Shown here one piece after another: positions 8,045-16,247 of a stretch of DNA of 64,000 bases. The position numbers and the translations under genes were made by a program. This DNA is from Arachnia rubra (GTDB lineage Bacteria; Actinomycetota; Actinomycetes; Propionibacteriales; Propionibacteriaceae), in assembly GCF_019973735.1 (NCBI RefSeq), contig NZ_AP024463.1, forward strand, positions 186,001-250,000. The letters run 5' to 3'. A model generated the notes under the pieces. That model had not been told where the DNA came from. It saw nothing but the letters and a program-made list of their open reading frames with translations, and did not search any database. Position 1 is the first letter of the stretch, and each line of letters begins with the position of its first letter.

Positions 8045-9289
8045 TCAAGGCCCTAGCAGCCCGAGGGGAACAATCCAGACGCCGTTGGACTGGCGCGTAG
8101 CTGGAGCGTCGCCAGTGACGACCATGAGCGCCGTCGGCGGGTGCTTGAAAGCGGCTGTGACGGACGTCAGGCGCTCCGCTGCCGTCCGTGCTGCTTGATA
8201 TCCGAGCTTCACCTCGACTCCCAGCCAGCGTCCATCTGAGAATTCGACCACCGCGTCAATCTCCTGCGCCGCGTCGTGGGTGCGGTAGTGAAAGACCTTG
8301 CCTCCCAGCGGTTGGGAATAGACCCTGAGGTCTCGTACCACGAGTGACTCAAAGAGCAGCCCGAAAGTTTCCCAGTCCTGGCGCAGCCCCTCGGGTGAAA
8401 GATGCAGCGCCGAGGCGGCGAGTGAGGGATCGGCCAGGTGTCGTTTCGGATTGGCGACGAGCCGGTTCCGGGAACGCCGGGAGCTGCTCCAGGCGGGCTG
8501 ATCCTCCACCAGGAACATGCGGGTGGCGAATTCGTGGAAGGTGGTGGCGAAGTCTCTTCCTACCGTGATGCCATCATCCGCGAGCCGCTTCGCCACTGTT
8601 GACAGTGGCGTCGGGTGTGCGGTCAGGGAGGCATATGCCGTGATGAACTGGGCAAAACGCCCTGGGGCGCGACGATTCCCAGCGACCAGGGGAAAATCGC
8701 GCTGCTGGAGCGCCGCGAGATAGGCGTCCACCAATGGGCGTGCCTGATCGCCCTGAAGGTCGATCCAACCTGGCCAGCCCCCACGCACTATGAGATCTGC
8801 ATAACGGGACACAGACAGCGGACTGTCCAGCACCGGGGCCTGGGTTCCATCAAGAATGCTCCGCAGGCTGACCTGGCCAGTCGAATCGCCGGATTCACAC
8901 AGGCTCATGGGTCGCATGATGAGATCGACGATCCTGCCAGCGCCCGAGTGTCTGCGAGCATCATCGTCAGGCCAGGCTGAGCCTGAGAGAATGAACTTTC
9001 CACGTCCAGGGGCGTCGTCAGCGTTCCTGCGCACGGCATCCCACAGCGTCGGGACAAGCTGCCATTCGTCGATCAACCGCGGCTCATCGCCACTCAGCGC
9101 CAGGGATGGGTCCTCACGAGCCAGCTCAATGGACGCTGGGGCAGCCGGATCCAGTCGCCAGGACGATGCAGCTTGCTGCAAAGCTGTGGTTGTCTTCCCT
9201 GAGGCCCGGGGGCCGATGAGGTTGACGGCCGGCGCCACCTGCAAGAGTTCTGTGAGCTGCTGATCCACGACGCGCGGGCGGTAGTCCAT
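8045..9289 (-). CDS. AAA-type ATPase with DUF4143 domain
   Basis: A protein of about 414 residues from ATG 9289. The N-terminal ATPase has Walker A GPRASGKTTT (near residue 25), a Walker B-like RLIDEWQ, and FILSGSAWP as sensor region. The C-terminal DUF4143 part includes LLFESLVVRDLRVYS, FHYRTHDAAQEIDAVVE and WLGVEVKLG, a restriction-endonuclease-like fold (E-ID-EVK pattern) common in this family. Members are widespread, of unclear function, often solitary and variable between strains. No good ribosome-binding site precedes the ATG; an in-frame extension to 9355 would run through the direct repeats at 9306-9370, which more likely regulate the gene. Neighbours are unrelated. Confidence 0.88.
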   Translation of the reverse strand: MDYRPRVVDQQLTELLQVAPAVNLIGPRASGKTTTALQQAASSWRLDPAAPASIELAREDPSLALSGDEPRLIDEWQLVPTLWDAVRRNADDAPGRGKFILSGSAWPDDDARRHSGAGRIVDLIMRPMSLCESGDSTGQVSLRSILDGTQAPVLDSPLSVSRYADLIVRGGWPGWIDLQGDQARPLVDAYLAALQQRDFPLVAGNRRAPGRFAQFITAYASLTAHPTPLSTVAKRLADDGITVGRDFATTFHEFATRMFLVEDQPAWSSSRRSRNRLVANPKRHLADPSLAASALHLSPEGLRQDWETFGLLFESLVVRDLRVYSQPLGGKVFHYRTHDAAQEIDAVVEFSDGRWLGVEVKLGYQAARTAAERLTSVTAAFKHPPTALMVVTGDAPATRQSNGVWIVPLGLLGP

Positions 9290-9305
9290 GCGCAAACGAT
9301 AACAA

Positions 9306-9370
9306 GCACGTCGTTTTTCGGTGCTGAAGCACGTCGTTTTTCGGTGCTGGAACACGTCGTTTTTCGGTGA
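9306..9370. repeat. Three direct repeats, 23-bp period, at the 5' side of the DUF4143 ATPase gene
   Basis: Units starting at 9306, 9329 and 9352 share GCACGTCGTTTTTCGGTGCT (first base varies). They lie 16-80 bases upstream of the ATPase start, where promoter and operator would be. Read on the gene's strand each unit contains CCGAAAAACGACGTG. No spacers, so not CRISPR. Confidence 0.9.
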
Positions 9371-9403
9371 CGGTGGCAGACGCAGCCAGGGCCTCGCGAT
9401 GTC

Positions 9404-9913
9404 TCATTCGCTCCACAGCAAACCGGATGCCTGGGTGGCCAGGTGATTGGCGGCGACGGCGTCGCGCGCCAGCTCGTCGGCCCTGTCTCCCAAGGCCCGC
9501 CGCAGCCCGTTCAGCAGAGCCGGCAGCAGGCGCGCCCCGTCGCCGGAGAGAGCGCCCGAGGCCACGACCGCGGCGGCCATGGCCGCGAAATCCCGCGCGA
9601 TCTTGTCCCGGACCTCCTGGGCGCTGAGGCGTGTCAACCCGAGCAGCCCGGAGGTGTACTGGCTGTCGTTGAGGCAGGTCTGGAAATACGTGGTGGCGGC
9701 GTCGGCTAGCTCGTCGTCAAGGGCGGTGTCAGTGTGGCCGAGGGCATCGTGGACGGCTGGCTGGGCGAAGAACTCAGTAACGAGCCCGCGCAGTCTCCGT
9801 TCCCCGGCACGCTGGGGGAGGTTCCGGCCCTCCACGCTGAGCGTGAGAAACAGCGCTAAGAAACGGTCGCCACCCCCGTCGTGCCGGGCCGCGCGCAGAG
9901 AGTCGGACGTCAT
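9404..9913 (-). CDS. Hypothetical helical protein
   Basis: 169 residues, mostly alpha-helical, no membrane segment or signal peptide. An N-terminal DRFLALFLTLSVEGRNLPQR is followed by repeated acidic/alanine-rich helices (ALDDELADAATTYFQTCLND, VRDKIARDFAAMAAAVVASG). Codon use and frame quality look genuine. Function unknown to me. It lies alone between the repeat array upstream of the ATPase gene and a patch of repeats at 10.0-10.3 kb. Confidence 0.7.
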   Translation of the reverse strand: MTSDSLRAARHDGGGDRFLALFLTLSVEGRNLPQRAGERRLRGLVTEFFAQPAVHDALGHTDTALDDELADAATTYFQTCLNDSQYTSGLLGLTRLSAQEVRDKIARDFAAMAAAVVASGALSGDGARLLPALLNGLRRALGDRADELARDAVAANHLATQASGLLWSE

Positions 9914-10027
9914 GCCCGCACCCTACAGGTCGCAGGGACGCTCATTGGACAATGCGGTCGATATACATTTCCCGGCACGAGGAATAATTCTGTCCGAGGC
10001 CAGTATTCAACAACAGCTCTGAGGATG

Positions 10028-10060
10028 TGGAGTGCCCGGCGTTTCGTGGACAGTGGTGAA
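10028..10060. repeat. Solo IS3-element end
   Basis: TGGAGTGCCCGGCGTTTCG followed by TGGACAGTGGTGAA is identical to the left end of the IS3-type element at 56239. No transposase sequence follows, so this is a relic end left by a deletion or a one-ended event. Confidence 0.8.
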
Positions 10061-10083
10061 CAGCCAGGTAACTCCAAGCCCCC

Positions 10084-10190
10084 GGTTTGCTGGTCTTATC
10101 TCTGGTTTGCTGGCCTTATTCGCGTCTGCTGGCCTCACAGCACAGGCAAACGTGAATAAGGCCAGCAAACCGACAATAACGCCAGCAAAA
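10084..10190. repeat. Cluster of TTTGCTGGCCTTA iterons, 20-bp period, copy 1
   Basis: Units GGTTTGCTGGTCTTAT (10084), GGTTTGCTGGCCTTAT (10104) and GTCTGCTGGCCTCA (10124) repeat every 20 bases; then, inverted, AATAAGGCCAGCAAACC and ATAACGCCAGCAAAA near 10155-10190, again 20 apart. A related cluster lies at 26085-26193 with its centre in opposite orientation. The whole can fold into a long stem. Confidence 0.8.
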
Positions 10191-10228
10191 TCCCAGCACA
10201 CGACAATGAAGGCCGATAGCACATACAC

Positions 10229-10307
10229 GAAAGCTTATTCATAGCTCATGGCAACCCGCCGCTGACAAGGGGTTCCGCGACCTCGTCGACCGCCCGCGAA
10301 TAAGCCT
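10229..10307. repeat. MITE copy (about 78 bp)
   Basis: Begins AAGCTTATTCATAGCTC, contains TGACAAGGGGTTCCGCGACC, ends CGCGAATAAGCCTG. It lies just upstream of the GNAT gene and could carry or disturb its promoter. Confidence 0.75.
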
Positions 10308-10325
10308 GACTGTACCGTGGTCGGC

Positions 10326-11069
10326 ATGATCGTTGACACCGACTACCAGCGCGAGATGCTGGCCTGGAAGACGACCGTGACGCCGACGTCGTCGCCGGAG
10401 CTGCTGGAGCGGTTGCTGGACCTCACCTGGCCTGGAATCCGGCGCGCACGGCTGGGGGAATGGGTGCTGCGGGCTGGGAACAACCACAGCGGCCGCGCCA
10501 ACTCGGTGCTTGCCTGCGGGGATCCCGGGGTGCCGTTTGCCGAGGCCGAGCGGCTGGCCGAGGCCTGGGCAGGACGCCGCATGCAATTGCAGGTCGTAGC
10601 TGGGAGCCAGGAACAGCGCCTCGCGGAGGCTGAAGGCTATGTTGTCACACAACCCAACCCAACCGTGGTGATGGTCGCTGACGCCCGCATCTCCAGGGGA
10701 CCCGAGTCGACAGCGGCGTCTGCCCCTGACACCGGCTGGAGAAGAATTAGCAGCCGCAGCTCAGACGCCTTTTTGGCCGAGTCCGCGGCTGCTCCGGCGC
10801 GCTATCTCAGGCTGGGTGACGATGCCGTCGGACGGGTGGCGATCGCTCACGGCTGGGGTGTGCTCACCGGCATCGAGGTGCGCTCTGAGGCCCGCAGACG
10901 CGGACTGGGACGAGCCATCACGCGGGCGCTCATGACCGAGGCCACCCGGCGCGGGGCTGGTTTCATCGCCCTCCAGGTGGAGGAGCGAAACACCGTCGCC
11001 CGGGCCCTCTACGACTCCGAGGGTTTCGAGACGCATCACCGCTACGCCTACCTGGCGCGAGGTCGCTGA
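10326..11069 (+). CDS. GNAT family N-acetyltransferase
   Basis: About 247 residues. The C-terminal half is a GNAT domain: motif A reads VLTGIEVRSEARRRGLGRAI (about 175-195, with the acetyl-CoA pyrophosphate loop RRRGLG) and motif B ARALYDSEGFETHHRYAYL. The N-terminal half (PGIRRARLGEWVLRAG and following) is typical of a group of actinobacterial two-part GNATs that acetylate small molecules or protein N-termini; the substrate cannot be read from sequence. ATG 10326 is preferred over a GTG nine bases upstream. A MITE ends about 20 bases before the start. Confidence 0.85.
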   Translation: MIVDTDYQREMLAWKTTVTPTSSPELLERLLDLTWPGIRRARLGEWVLRAGNNHSGRANSVLACGDPGVPFAEAERLAEAWAGRRMQLQVVAGSQEQRLAEAEGYVVTQPNPTVVMVADARISRGPESTAASAPDTGWRRISSRSSDAFLAESAAAPARYLRLGDDAVGRVAIAHGWGVLTGIEVRSEARRRGLGRAITRALMTEATRRGAGFIALQVEERNTVARALYDSEGFETHHRYAYLARGR

Positions 11070-11111
11070 TATGGCACGGAAAATGTCGGACGCATCTGAC
11101 ATCGTTGGTTC

Positions 11112-13364
11112 ATGACCGGATGGGACGAACCAGGTTTTGTCGAGGAGCCGCCTCCCGATCCCCTGATGGAGCCGCCCGACGACCTGGACCAGGCCCGGCC
11201 GATGGAACCAGCGTCACCAGGGGCTGGCGTGCGGCGACGGCGCGGGGAAGGCCTGCGTGACGAGGCCCTGGCGGTGCTCCGCGAGCTAACCGGCAGGGCC
11301 GATGCGGACTTCCATCCCGGCCAGTTTGAGGCCATCAAGGCGCTGGTCGAGGATCGGCGGCGTGCGCTCGTCGTGCAGCGCACGGGGTGGGGAAAGTCCG
11401 CTGTCTACTTCATCTCGGCGCTGCTGCAGCGCCGCGCCGGGGCCGGGCCTGCGCTGATCGTCTCGCCGCTGCTGGCCCTGATGCGGGACCAGGTCGCGGC
11501 AGCGGCCCGGGCCGGGGTGCGGGCCGAGAGCATCAACTCGGCCAACGCCACCGAGTGGTCGGCCGTCTCTAGGCGGCTGGCTCGCGACGAGGTCGATGTG
11601 TTGCTGGTCTCCCCAGAGCGGCTGGTCAACGCCCGGTTCCGTGAGGAGCAGCTGCCGCAGCTCGTCGCCCGGATGGGCCTGCTGGTGATCGACGAGGCGC
11701 ACTGCATCAGCGACTGGGGGCACGACTTCCGTCCCGACTACCGCCGGATCCGTTCCCTCATCGCCGAGCTCCCGGACGGCGTGCCCGTGCTGGCGACGAC
11801 CGCCACCGCCAACGAACGTGTGGTCGCCGACGTGGCCGAGCAGCTCGGCGCGGGCGGTCACGAGGTCTTCACGCTCCGCGGGTCGCTCGCGCGTGACTCG
11901 CTGCGCCTCGGCGTGCTGGAGCTGGGCTCCTCCGCACTCAGACTCGCCTGGCTGCGGCAACACCTGGACGACCTGCCCGGCAGCGGCATCATCTACTGCC
12001 TCACCGTCTCCGCAGCCGAGGACACAGCTGTCTTCCTGGCGGATGCCGGATACCCGGTGCTTGCCTACACGGGCCGCACGGACCCGGACGACAGGCAACA
12101 CGCGGAGGCCGCCCTGAAGGCCAATGAGGTGAAGGCCCTCGTGGCCACCTCCGCGCTCGGCATGGGCTTCGACAAACCCGACCTGGGGTTCGTCGTCCAC
12201 CTGGGAGCCCCCAGCTCGCCGGTCGCCTACTACCAGCAGGTGGGACGCGCCGGACGCGCCACCGAACGCGCCGACGTGCTGTTGCTGCCGGGCCGGGAGG
12301 ACCGCGAGGTCTGGCACTTCTTCGCCACCAACGCCATGCCCACCAGGGCCCGGGCGGACGCGGTGCTGGGTGAGCTGTCCGACAATCCGCTGTCGGCGCC
12401 GGCGCTTGGCGCCAGGGTAGACCTGAGACGCGGCCAGCTGGACCTACTGCTCAAGGTCCTCGCCGTCGAGGGCGCGGTCCGGCAGGTGCAGGGCGGCTGG
12501 GTCGCGACGGGACAGCCGTGGGACTACGACGAGGACCGCTACACGCGGATCGCGGCCGCCCGCGTGGCAGAGCAGGAGGCGATGCTGGACTACGAGGCGC
12601 TGGGGGAGGGGCAGTGCCGGATGGCGTACCTCACCGCGTCGCTGGACGACCCCGCATCCGCTGCCTGCGGCCGCTGCGACACCTGCGCTGGCCCCTGGTA
12701 CCCGGTCGAGGTCAACGACGACGGCGCAGAGGCCGCCCGGAAAGCCCTCAACCGCGTCGGGGTGCCCATCGATCCGCGGTCCCAGTGGCCGGTGGGAATG
12801 CTACGGCTCGGCATCGACCTCAAGGGCCGCATCCCAGCCGGAGAACGTCACGAGCCGGGCCGGGTCGTCGCCCGCCTGACGGACCTGGGCTATGGCACCG
12901 CCCTGAGGGTGCTTTTCGCGGTGGACAGCGGCGGGCGGCCGCTGGATGCGCAGGTGCCCGCGCCCCTCGCAGCCGCCTGCCTGCGGACCCTCAAGGAGTG
13001 GGACTGGGAGCAGCGCCCCGCGGCGGTGGCCTGGGTGCCCAGCCTCAGCAGGCCCACCCTGGTGTCCTCACTCGCCACGGGCGTCGCCCAGGCCGGGCGA
13101 CTGGCGCTGCTCGGCCCACTGGACCTGGCTCTAGGCGCGGCACCCCTGAACCGCTCCACCAATGCCGCCTACCGGCTCCGGGACGTCCTCCACCGTTTCC
13201 AGGTTCCCGAGGCGATGGCAGCACGGCTGCCTGAGCTCGCCGGCCCGGTGCTGCTGATCGACGACCTGGTGGAGTCACGCTGGACACTCACCGTCGCCGC
13301 CCGGCTGCTACGCCAGGCCGGAGCTGGGACGGTCCTTCCCTTCGCCCTAGCGGCCGCGGGCTAG
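11112..13364 (+). CDS. RecQ-family DNA helicase with C-terminal phosphoribosyltransferase-like domain
   Basis: 750 residues. Superfamily-2 helicase motifs are in order: Q-motif region (FHPGQFEAI), Walker A QRTGWGKSAVYF, DEAH box VIDEAHCISDWGHDFRPDY, motif III ATTATAN, and in the second RecA lobe VATSALGMGFDKPD and QVGRAGRA. A zinc-type segment follows (ACGRCDTC). Beyond about residue 560 it differs from textbook RecQ: no HRDC is evident, and the tail ends in VLLIDDLVESRWTLTVAARL, the PRPP-loop pattern of phosphoribosyltransferases. It acts in DNA unwinding and repair, 3'-5' expected from the family. The tail is seen in other actinobacterial RecQ-like helicases, from memory; its role is unknown. 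The gene follows the GNAT gene by about 40 bases and may be co-transcribed. Confidence 0.9.
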   Translation: MTGWDEPGFVEEPPPDPLMEPPDDLDQARPMEPASPGAGVRRRRGEGLRDEALAVLRELTGRADADFHPGQFEAIKALVEDRRRALVVQRTGWGKSAVYFISALLQRRAGAGPALIVSPLLALMRDQVAAAARAGVRAESINSANATEWSAVSRRLARDEVDVLLVSPERLVNARFREEQLPQLVARMGLLVIDEAHCISDWGHDFRPDYRRIRSLIAELPDGVPVLATTATANERVVADVAEQLGAGGHEVFTLRGSLARDSLRLGVLELGSSALRLAWLRQHLDDLPGSGIIYCLTVSAAEDTAVFLADAGYPVLAYTGRTDPDDRQHAEAALKANEVKALVATSALGMGFDKPDLGFVVHLGAPSSPVAYYQQVGRAGRATERADVLLLPGREDREVWHFFATNAMPTRARADAVLGELSDNPLSAPALGARVDLRRGQLDLLLKVLAVEGAVRQVQGGWVATGQPWDYDEDRYTRIAAARVAEQEAMLDYEALGEGQCRMAYLTASLDDPASAACGRCDTCAGPWYPVEVNDDGAEAARKALNRVGVPIDPRSQWPVGMLRLGIDLKGRIPAGERHEPGRVVARLTDLGYGTALRVLFAVDSGGRPLDAQVPAPLAAACLRTLKEWDWEQRPAAVAWVPSLSRPTLVSSLATGVAQAGRLALLGPLDLALGAAPLNRSTNAAYRLRDVLHRFQVPEAMAARLPELAGPVLLIDDLVESRWTLTVAARLLRQAGAGTVLPFALAAAG

Positions 13365-13374
13365 GTGTTCGAGG

Positions 13375-13490
13375 TCGCTGGTGCCGTGTGGTGGGCTGGT
13401 GGGTGGCTGGTTCTCGCAAGCGGTGTGGGTCCGATGGTAGTTATAGTGAACGTTCCAGAGCGCCAGGGCGTCGCTGCCTCCGGGAGACCC
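13375..13490 (-). pseudogene. C-terminal remnant of an IS481/IS3-like transposase
   Basis: On the minus strand the frame reads ALALWNVHYNYHRTHTACEN followed by QPPTS. The W-x2-YN-HRxH...QPP pattern is the C-terminal signature of integrase-type (IS481/IS3) transposases. Only the tail is left, between the helicase gene and a broken antitoxin. Confidence 0.6.
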
Positions 13491-13631
13491 AATACGATCG
13501 AATTGGAGCAGACGATAAGGGCCGAAATCGACATTACAGCCGTCGAAACCATCGATGCCCGCAGTGGAGAACCAGTCCTCCTGGTTCTCCATGTGATGCC
13601 AACTGTCCTTAGGGGAAGGAAATAAACACTC

Positions 13632-14114
13632 ATGGCCAGATTTATTACTGTTGACCTCGGTAATGGCCCAACCACCGTAACCGACGGCGGTGATGTCGAC
13701 CTCGACCGAGAAGATGTTCACTACGACGGGCAGCGTCTAACGGAGGCTCGCGCCGAGCTCATCGGCCTCCAAGCCGGTGAACACCTCACCGGCAGGCCCT
13801 ACCTGGACCCTGATATGCGTCCTTCTGTGCATGTGGGATTCCGTGTTACCCAGGAGGTCAGCAACCGGCTTGACCAAGTCGCCGCGCAATGAGGGGTCCG
13901 GCGTTCCGACCTGTTGCGTGAGGCTTAGTGTCGCGTGGTGTGAGTTCGCCGGTGTTTTTCGGCCCCGGATGCGGCGCCTCGCTTCGTTCACCTCGCTCAC
14001 GGTACGCCCAGTAGCGTTTCACTCGGCTGCCTCGCGATGCATCCACCCCGGAGCCGCCTCCCACTGACAAACTCCCACCACACGACACTGGAGACCTACC
14101 TGGAGAGCGCTTAG
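13632..14114 (+). pseudogene. Broken ribbon-helix-helix antitoxin-like gene
   Basis: From ATG 13632 (AGGGGAAGGAA upstream as ribosome-binding site) 86 codons are open, ending VHVGFRVTQEVSNRLDQVAA plus Q, then TGA at 13890. The same frame continues GVRRSDLLREA, the second part of a ribbon-helix-helix, before another stop at the edge of an inserted inverted-repeat element (13927-14089). Beyond the element the frame resumes as LETYLESA and a stop at 14114. So the gene suffered a nonsense change and an insertion near its 3' end. The N-terminal half is unlike simple RHH antitoxins. No toxin gene remains. Confidence 0.7.
13927..14089. repeat. 163-bp element with 20-bp terminal inverted repeats
   Basis: The ends AGTGTCGCGTGGTGTGAGTT (13927) and, reversed, AGTGTCGTGTGGTGGGAGTT (14070-14089) match at 18 of 20 positions. 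It interrupts an antitoxin-like gene that resumes in frame afterwards. About 140 bases of it recur at 46707-46852. No coding capacity, so a MITE-type element distinct from the TTATTCA family. Confidence 0.8.
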
Positions 14115-14162
14115 ACGCTTGCCTGCTCATCGGGACCTGATGCACGCTGTCGCCTGGTCTCC

Positions 14163-14318
14163 ATGGCCAGGAGAGATCGCCATGGAAACGACGACGGCCA
14201 CAAAGTCACCATGCTGATCCCCGGTGGCCCCCTGTTCGCGGACCACCCCGAGGACATCGGCACCTCACGGGTTTTTGTGACAGCAGAACCTGAGTCGGCG
14301 CTGTTCACAGAGCGGTAG
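14163..14318 (+). CDS. Possible small protein or gene fragment
   Basis: A 51-codon frame containing VTMLIPGGPLFADHPEDIG and VFVTAEPESALFTER. The residue pattern looks like real protein rather than random GC-rich frame, but I do not recognise it and no ribosome-binding site stands out. It may be the tail of a larger lost gene. The rest of 14090-14364 holds nothing I can name. Confidence 0.3.
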   Translation: MARRDRHGNDDGHKVTMLIPGGPLFADHPEDIGTSRVFVTAEPESALFTER

Positions 14319-14364
14319 GGACGCCGTCGCATGACGTTCGTATTGCCGCTGTAGTGGGGAGTGT

Positions 14365-16062
14365 TCAGGCGTGTGCTGCGACCACCGCCGCGATCCTGGC
14401 CAGCGACACCGCGCCTGGGTCCGGGACTCCGACGGACTTTTCGCCGAGCGGACGGGCACGTCCCAGCCTGGCCTGCAGCGCCTTCGTCGACTCGGCGCCC
14501 GCTTCGGCCGCCGTCACGGCCGCGGCGGCCCTGTCGTGGAGGGAGCCGTCCGTCGCGTCGAAGGCGGTGACGAGGGGAGCCAGCGCGTCGACCAAGGTCT
14601 TGTCACCGACCTCGGCCCCGCCGAGCCGCTGCACCGCCGCCAGCGCTGCCCGCAGGGCCGCCGCGATGCCGGATGTCGTCGGGGCCTGGTCGTCGCCGAG
14701 CGCTGAGCCGACGGCCGTCAGCATCGCGCCCCACAGGGCCCCGGAGGTACCGCCGGCCTGATCCGACCAGGCGTCACCAGCCGCGGTGAGGGTCGTGCTC
14801 GCACCCGCGCCCTGCCCGGCGACCGCCCGCGCGGCCGCGACCGCGGCCTTGGAACCCTTGACCATGCCGATGCCGTGGTCGCCGTCCCCGGCCGTCGCAT
14901 CCAGCCTGCCGAGCTCCTCTTCGGCGTCTGCCAGCATCGCCGCCACCTCGTCCAGGAGTTCGACGATACGGGCCGCGGCCGCCTGCGACTCAGGGGCGCC
15001 GGGGGTGCTCACCGTCACGGCGGCCGCCTCGCGGTTCAGCGCGGTGTCGTCGCGCGCGACCTGGCCCACCGACCCCTTGCGGTAGGCGGGGCTGTCGCAT
15101 GGGGCGTCCCAGTAGCCGAGGAGCTCGTCATCGACCCACACCAGGGTCAGCGAGATGCCGGCCATGTCCAGGGACGTGACGAACTCGCCCGACTCCACGT
15201 CGGCGCACTCGATGCCGGCCGCGGCGAGCTGGTCCACGACGCTGCCGGTCACCACGAACAGCTCCTCGTACTTCGTCGCGCCCAGGCCGTTGACGATGGC
15301 GATGCACCGGTCGCCCGCCTCCGCGGGACGGTCCGCGAGCAGGCCTTCGACCAGCGTCCGGGCCACCTCGTCGGCCCTACCCAGGCCGGTCTCGTCCACC
15401 CCAGGCTCACCATGGATCCCCAGACCGATCCCCATACGAGCGTCCGGTACCGTGAACAGTGGCCCGGTGGCGCCGGGCAGGGTGCAGCCGGCGAAGGCGA
15501 CTCCGAAACTGCGCGTGGCCGCGTTCGCCTTGGCGAAAATACGCTTGACCTCCTCGAATCCCAGCCCAGCCTCGGCGGCGGCGCTGGTGATCTTGAAGAC
15601 CGGGAAGTCGCCCGCGATGCCGCGCCGCTTCTCCAGCTCGTCCTTCGACCCGGAGGCGATGTCGTCGGTTACCACCAGGGTGTCGGCGTCGATGCCCTCG
15701 GCGCGGAGCCGCTCGATGGCCTGCCCGAAATGGAGGACATCACCAGCGTAGTTCCCAAAGCCCATCAGGACGCCCGCGCCGCGGTGCGCGGCCTTGAGGA
15801 CGGAATACGCCTGCGCGCCCGAGGGGGAGCTGAAGATGTTCCCGCACACAGCGCCGTCGGCGAAGCCGTGCCCGACCCAGCCCGCGAAGGCCGGGTAGTG
15901 GCCCGAGCCGCCGCCATAGACGACGGCGACCTTTCCCTCAGGGGTCGCGGTCGAGCGCACCACCCCGCCGTAGACGGGTTTGACGTAGCGTTTGTTGGCG
16001 GCGATGAATCCCTTGAGGGCCTCAGCGGGGAAATCAGACGGGTCATTGACCAGGCGCGTCAT
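14365..16062 (-). CDS. Dihydroxyacetone kinase family protein (fused DhaK-DhaL)
   Basis: 565 residues combining both subunits of the ATP-dependent DhaK type. The DhaK part (1 to about 330) has the KPVYGGVVRS and GGGSGHYPAFAGW substrate loops and the His that binds the keto substrate as a hemiaminal (GLGIHGEPGV). The DhaL part (about 360-565) has the nucleotide/Mg site DATAGDGDHGIGM and DAWSDQAGGTSGALW. ATP-type fusions phosphorylate dihydroxyacetone, glyceraldehyde or tetruloses. A zinc-type polyol dehydrogenase gene starts divergently 180 bases away, so a polyol to ketose to ketose-phosphate route (for example erythritol or threitol through erythrulose) is possible; this is inference. Both genes may share the 16063-16247 control region. 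Confidence 0.92.
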   Translation of the reverse strand: MTRLVNDPSDFPAEALKGFIAANKRYVKPVYGGVVRSTATPEGKVAVVYGGGSGHYPAFAGWVGHGFADGAVCGNIFSSPSGAQAYSVLKAAHRGAGVLMGFGNYAGDVLHFGQAIERLRAEGIDADTLVVTDDIASGSKDELEKRRGIAGDFPVFKITSAAAEAGLGFEEVKRIFAKANAATRSFGVAFAGCTLPGATGPLFTVPDARMGIGLGIHGEPGVDETGLGRADEVARTLVEGLLADRPAEAGDRCIAIVNGLGATKYEELFVVTGSVVDQLAAAGIECADVESGEFVTSLDMAGISLTLVWVDDELLGYWDAPCDSPAYRKGSVGQVARDDTALNREAAAVTVSTPGAPESQAAAARIVELLDEVAAMLADAEEELGRLDATAGDGDHGIGMVKGSKAAVAAARAVAGQGAGASTTLTAAGDAWSDQAGGTSGALWGAMLTAVGSALGDDQAPTTSGIAAALRAALAAVQRLGGAEVGDKTLVDALAPLVTAFDATDGSLHDRAAAAVTAAEAGAESTKALQARLGRARPLGEKSVGVPDPGAVSLARIAAVVAAHA

Positions 16063-16247
16063 TGCGTTCCTCTCGGATAGATGGTGCGGCTCCAGGAGAG
16101 CCGATGGTCTTCACACGATCATTGTTAAGTGAACCACACGCTGCCAGCGTCGCGTGTCGTACGTTCACCCAGCCTCTCCCAGCCAGGGCCACCACCCACC
16201 GACGACACCAGCACTAAGACGCCAGCATTAAAGTGACGATCATGACC

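Noticed and set aside
9306..9370. Tandem 23-bp repeats as a CRISPR array
   Set aside because: The units are contiguous without unique spacers, only three in number, and no cas gene is present. The same holds for 33505-33590.
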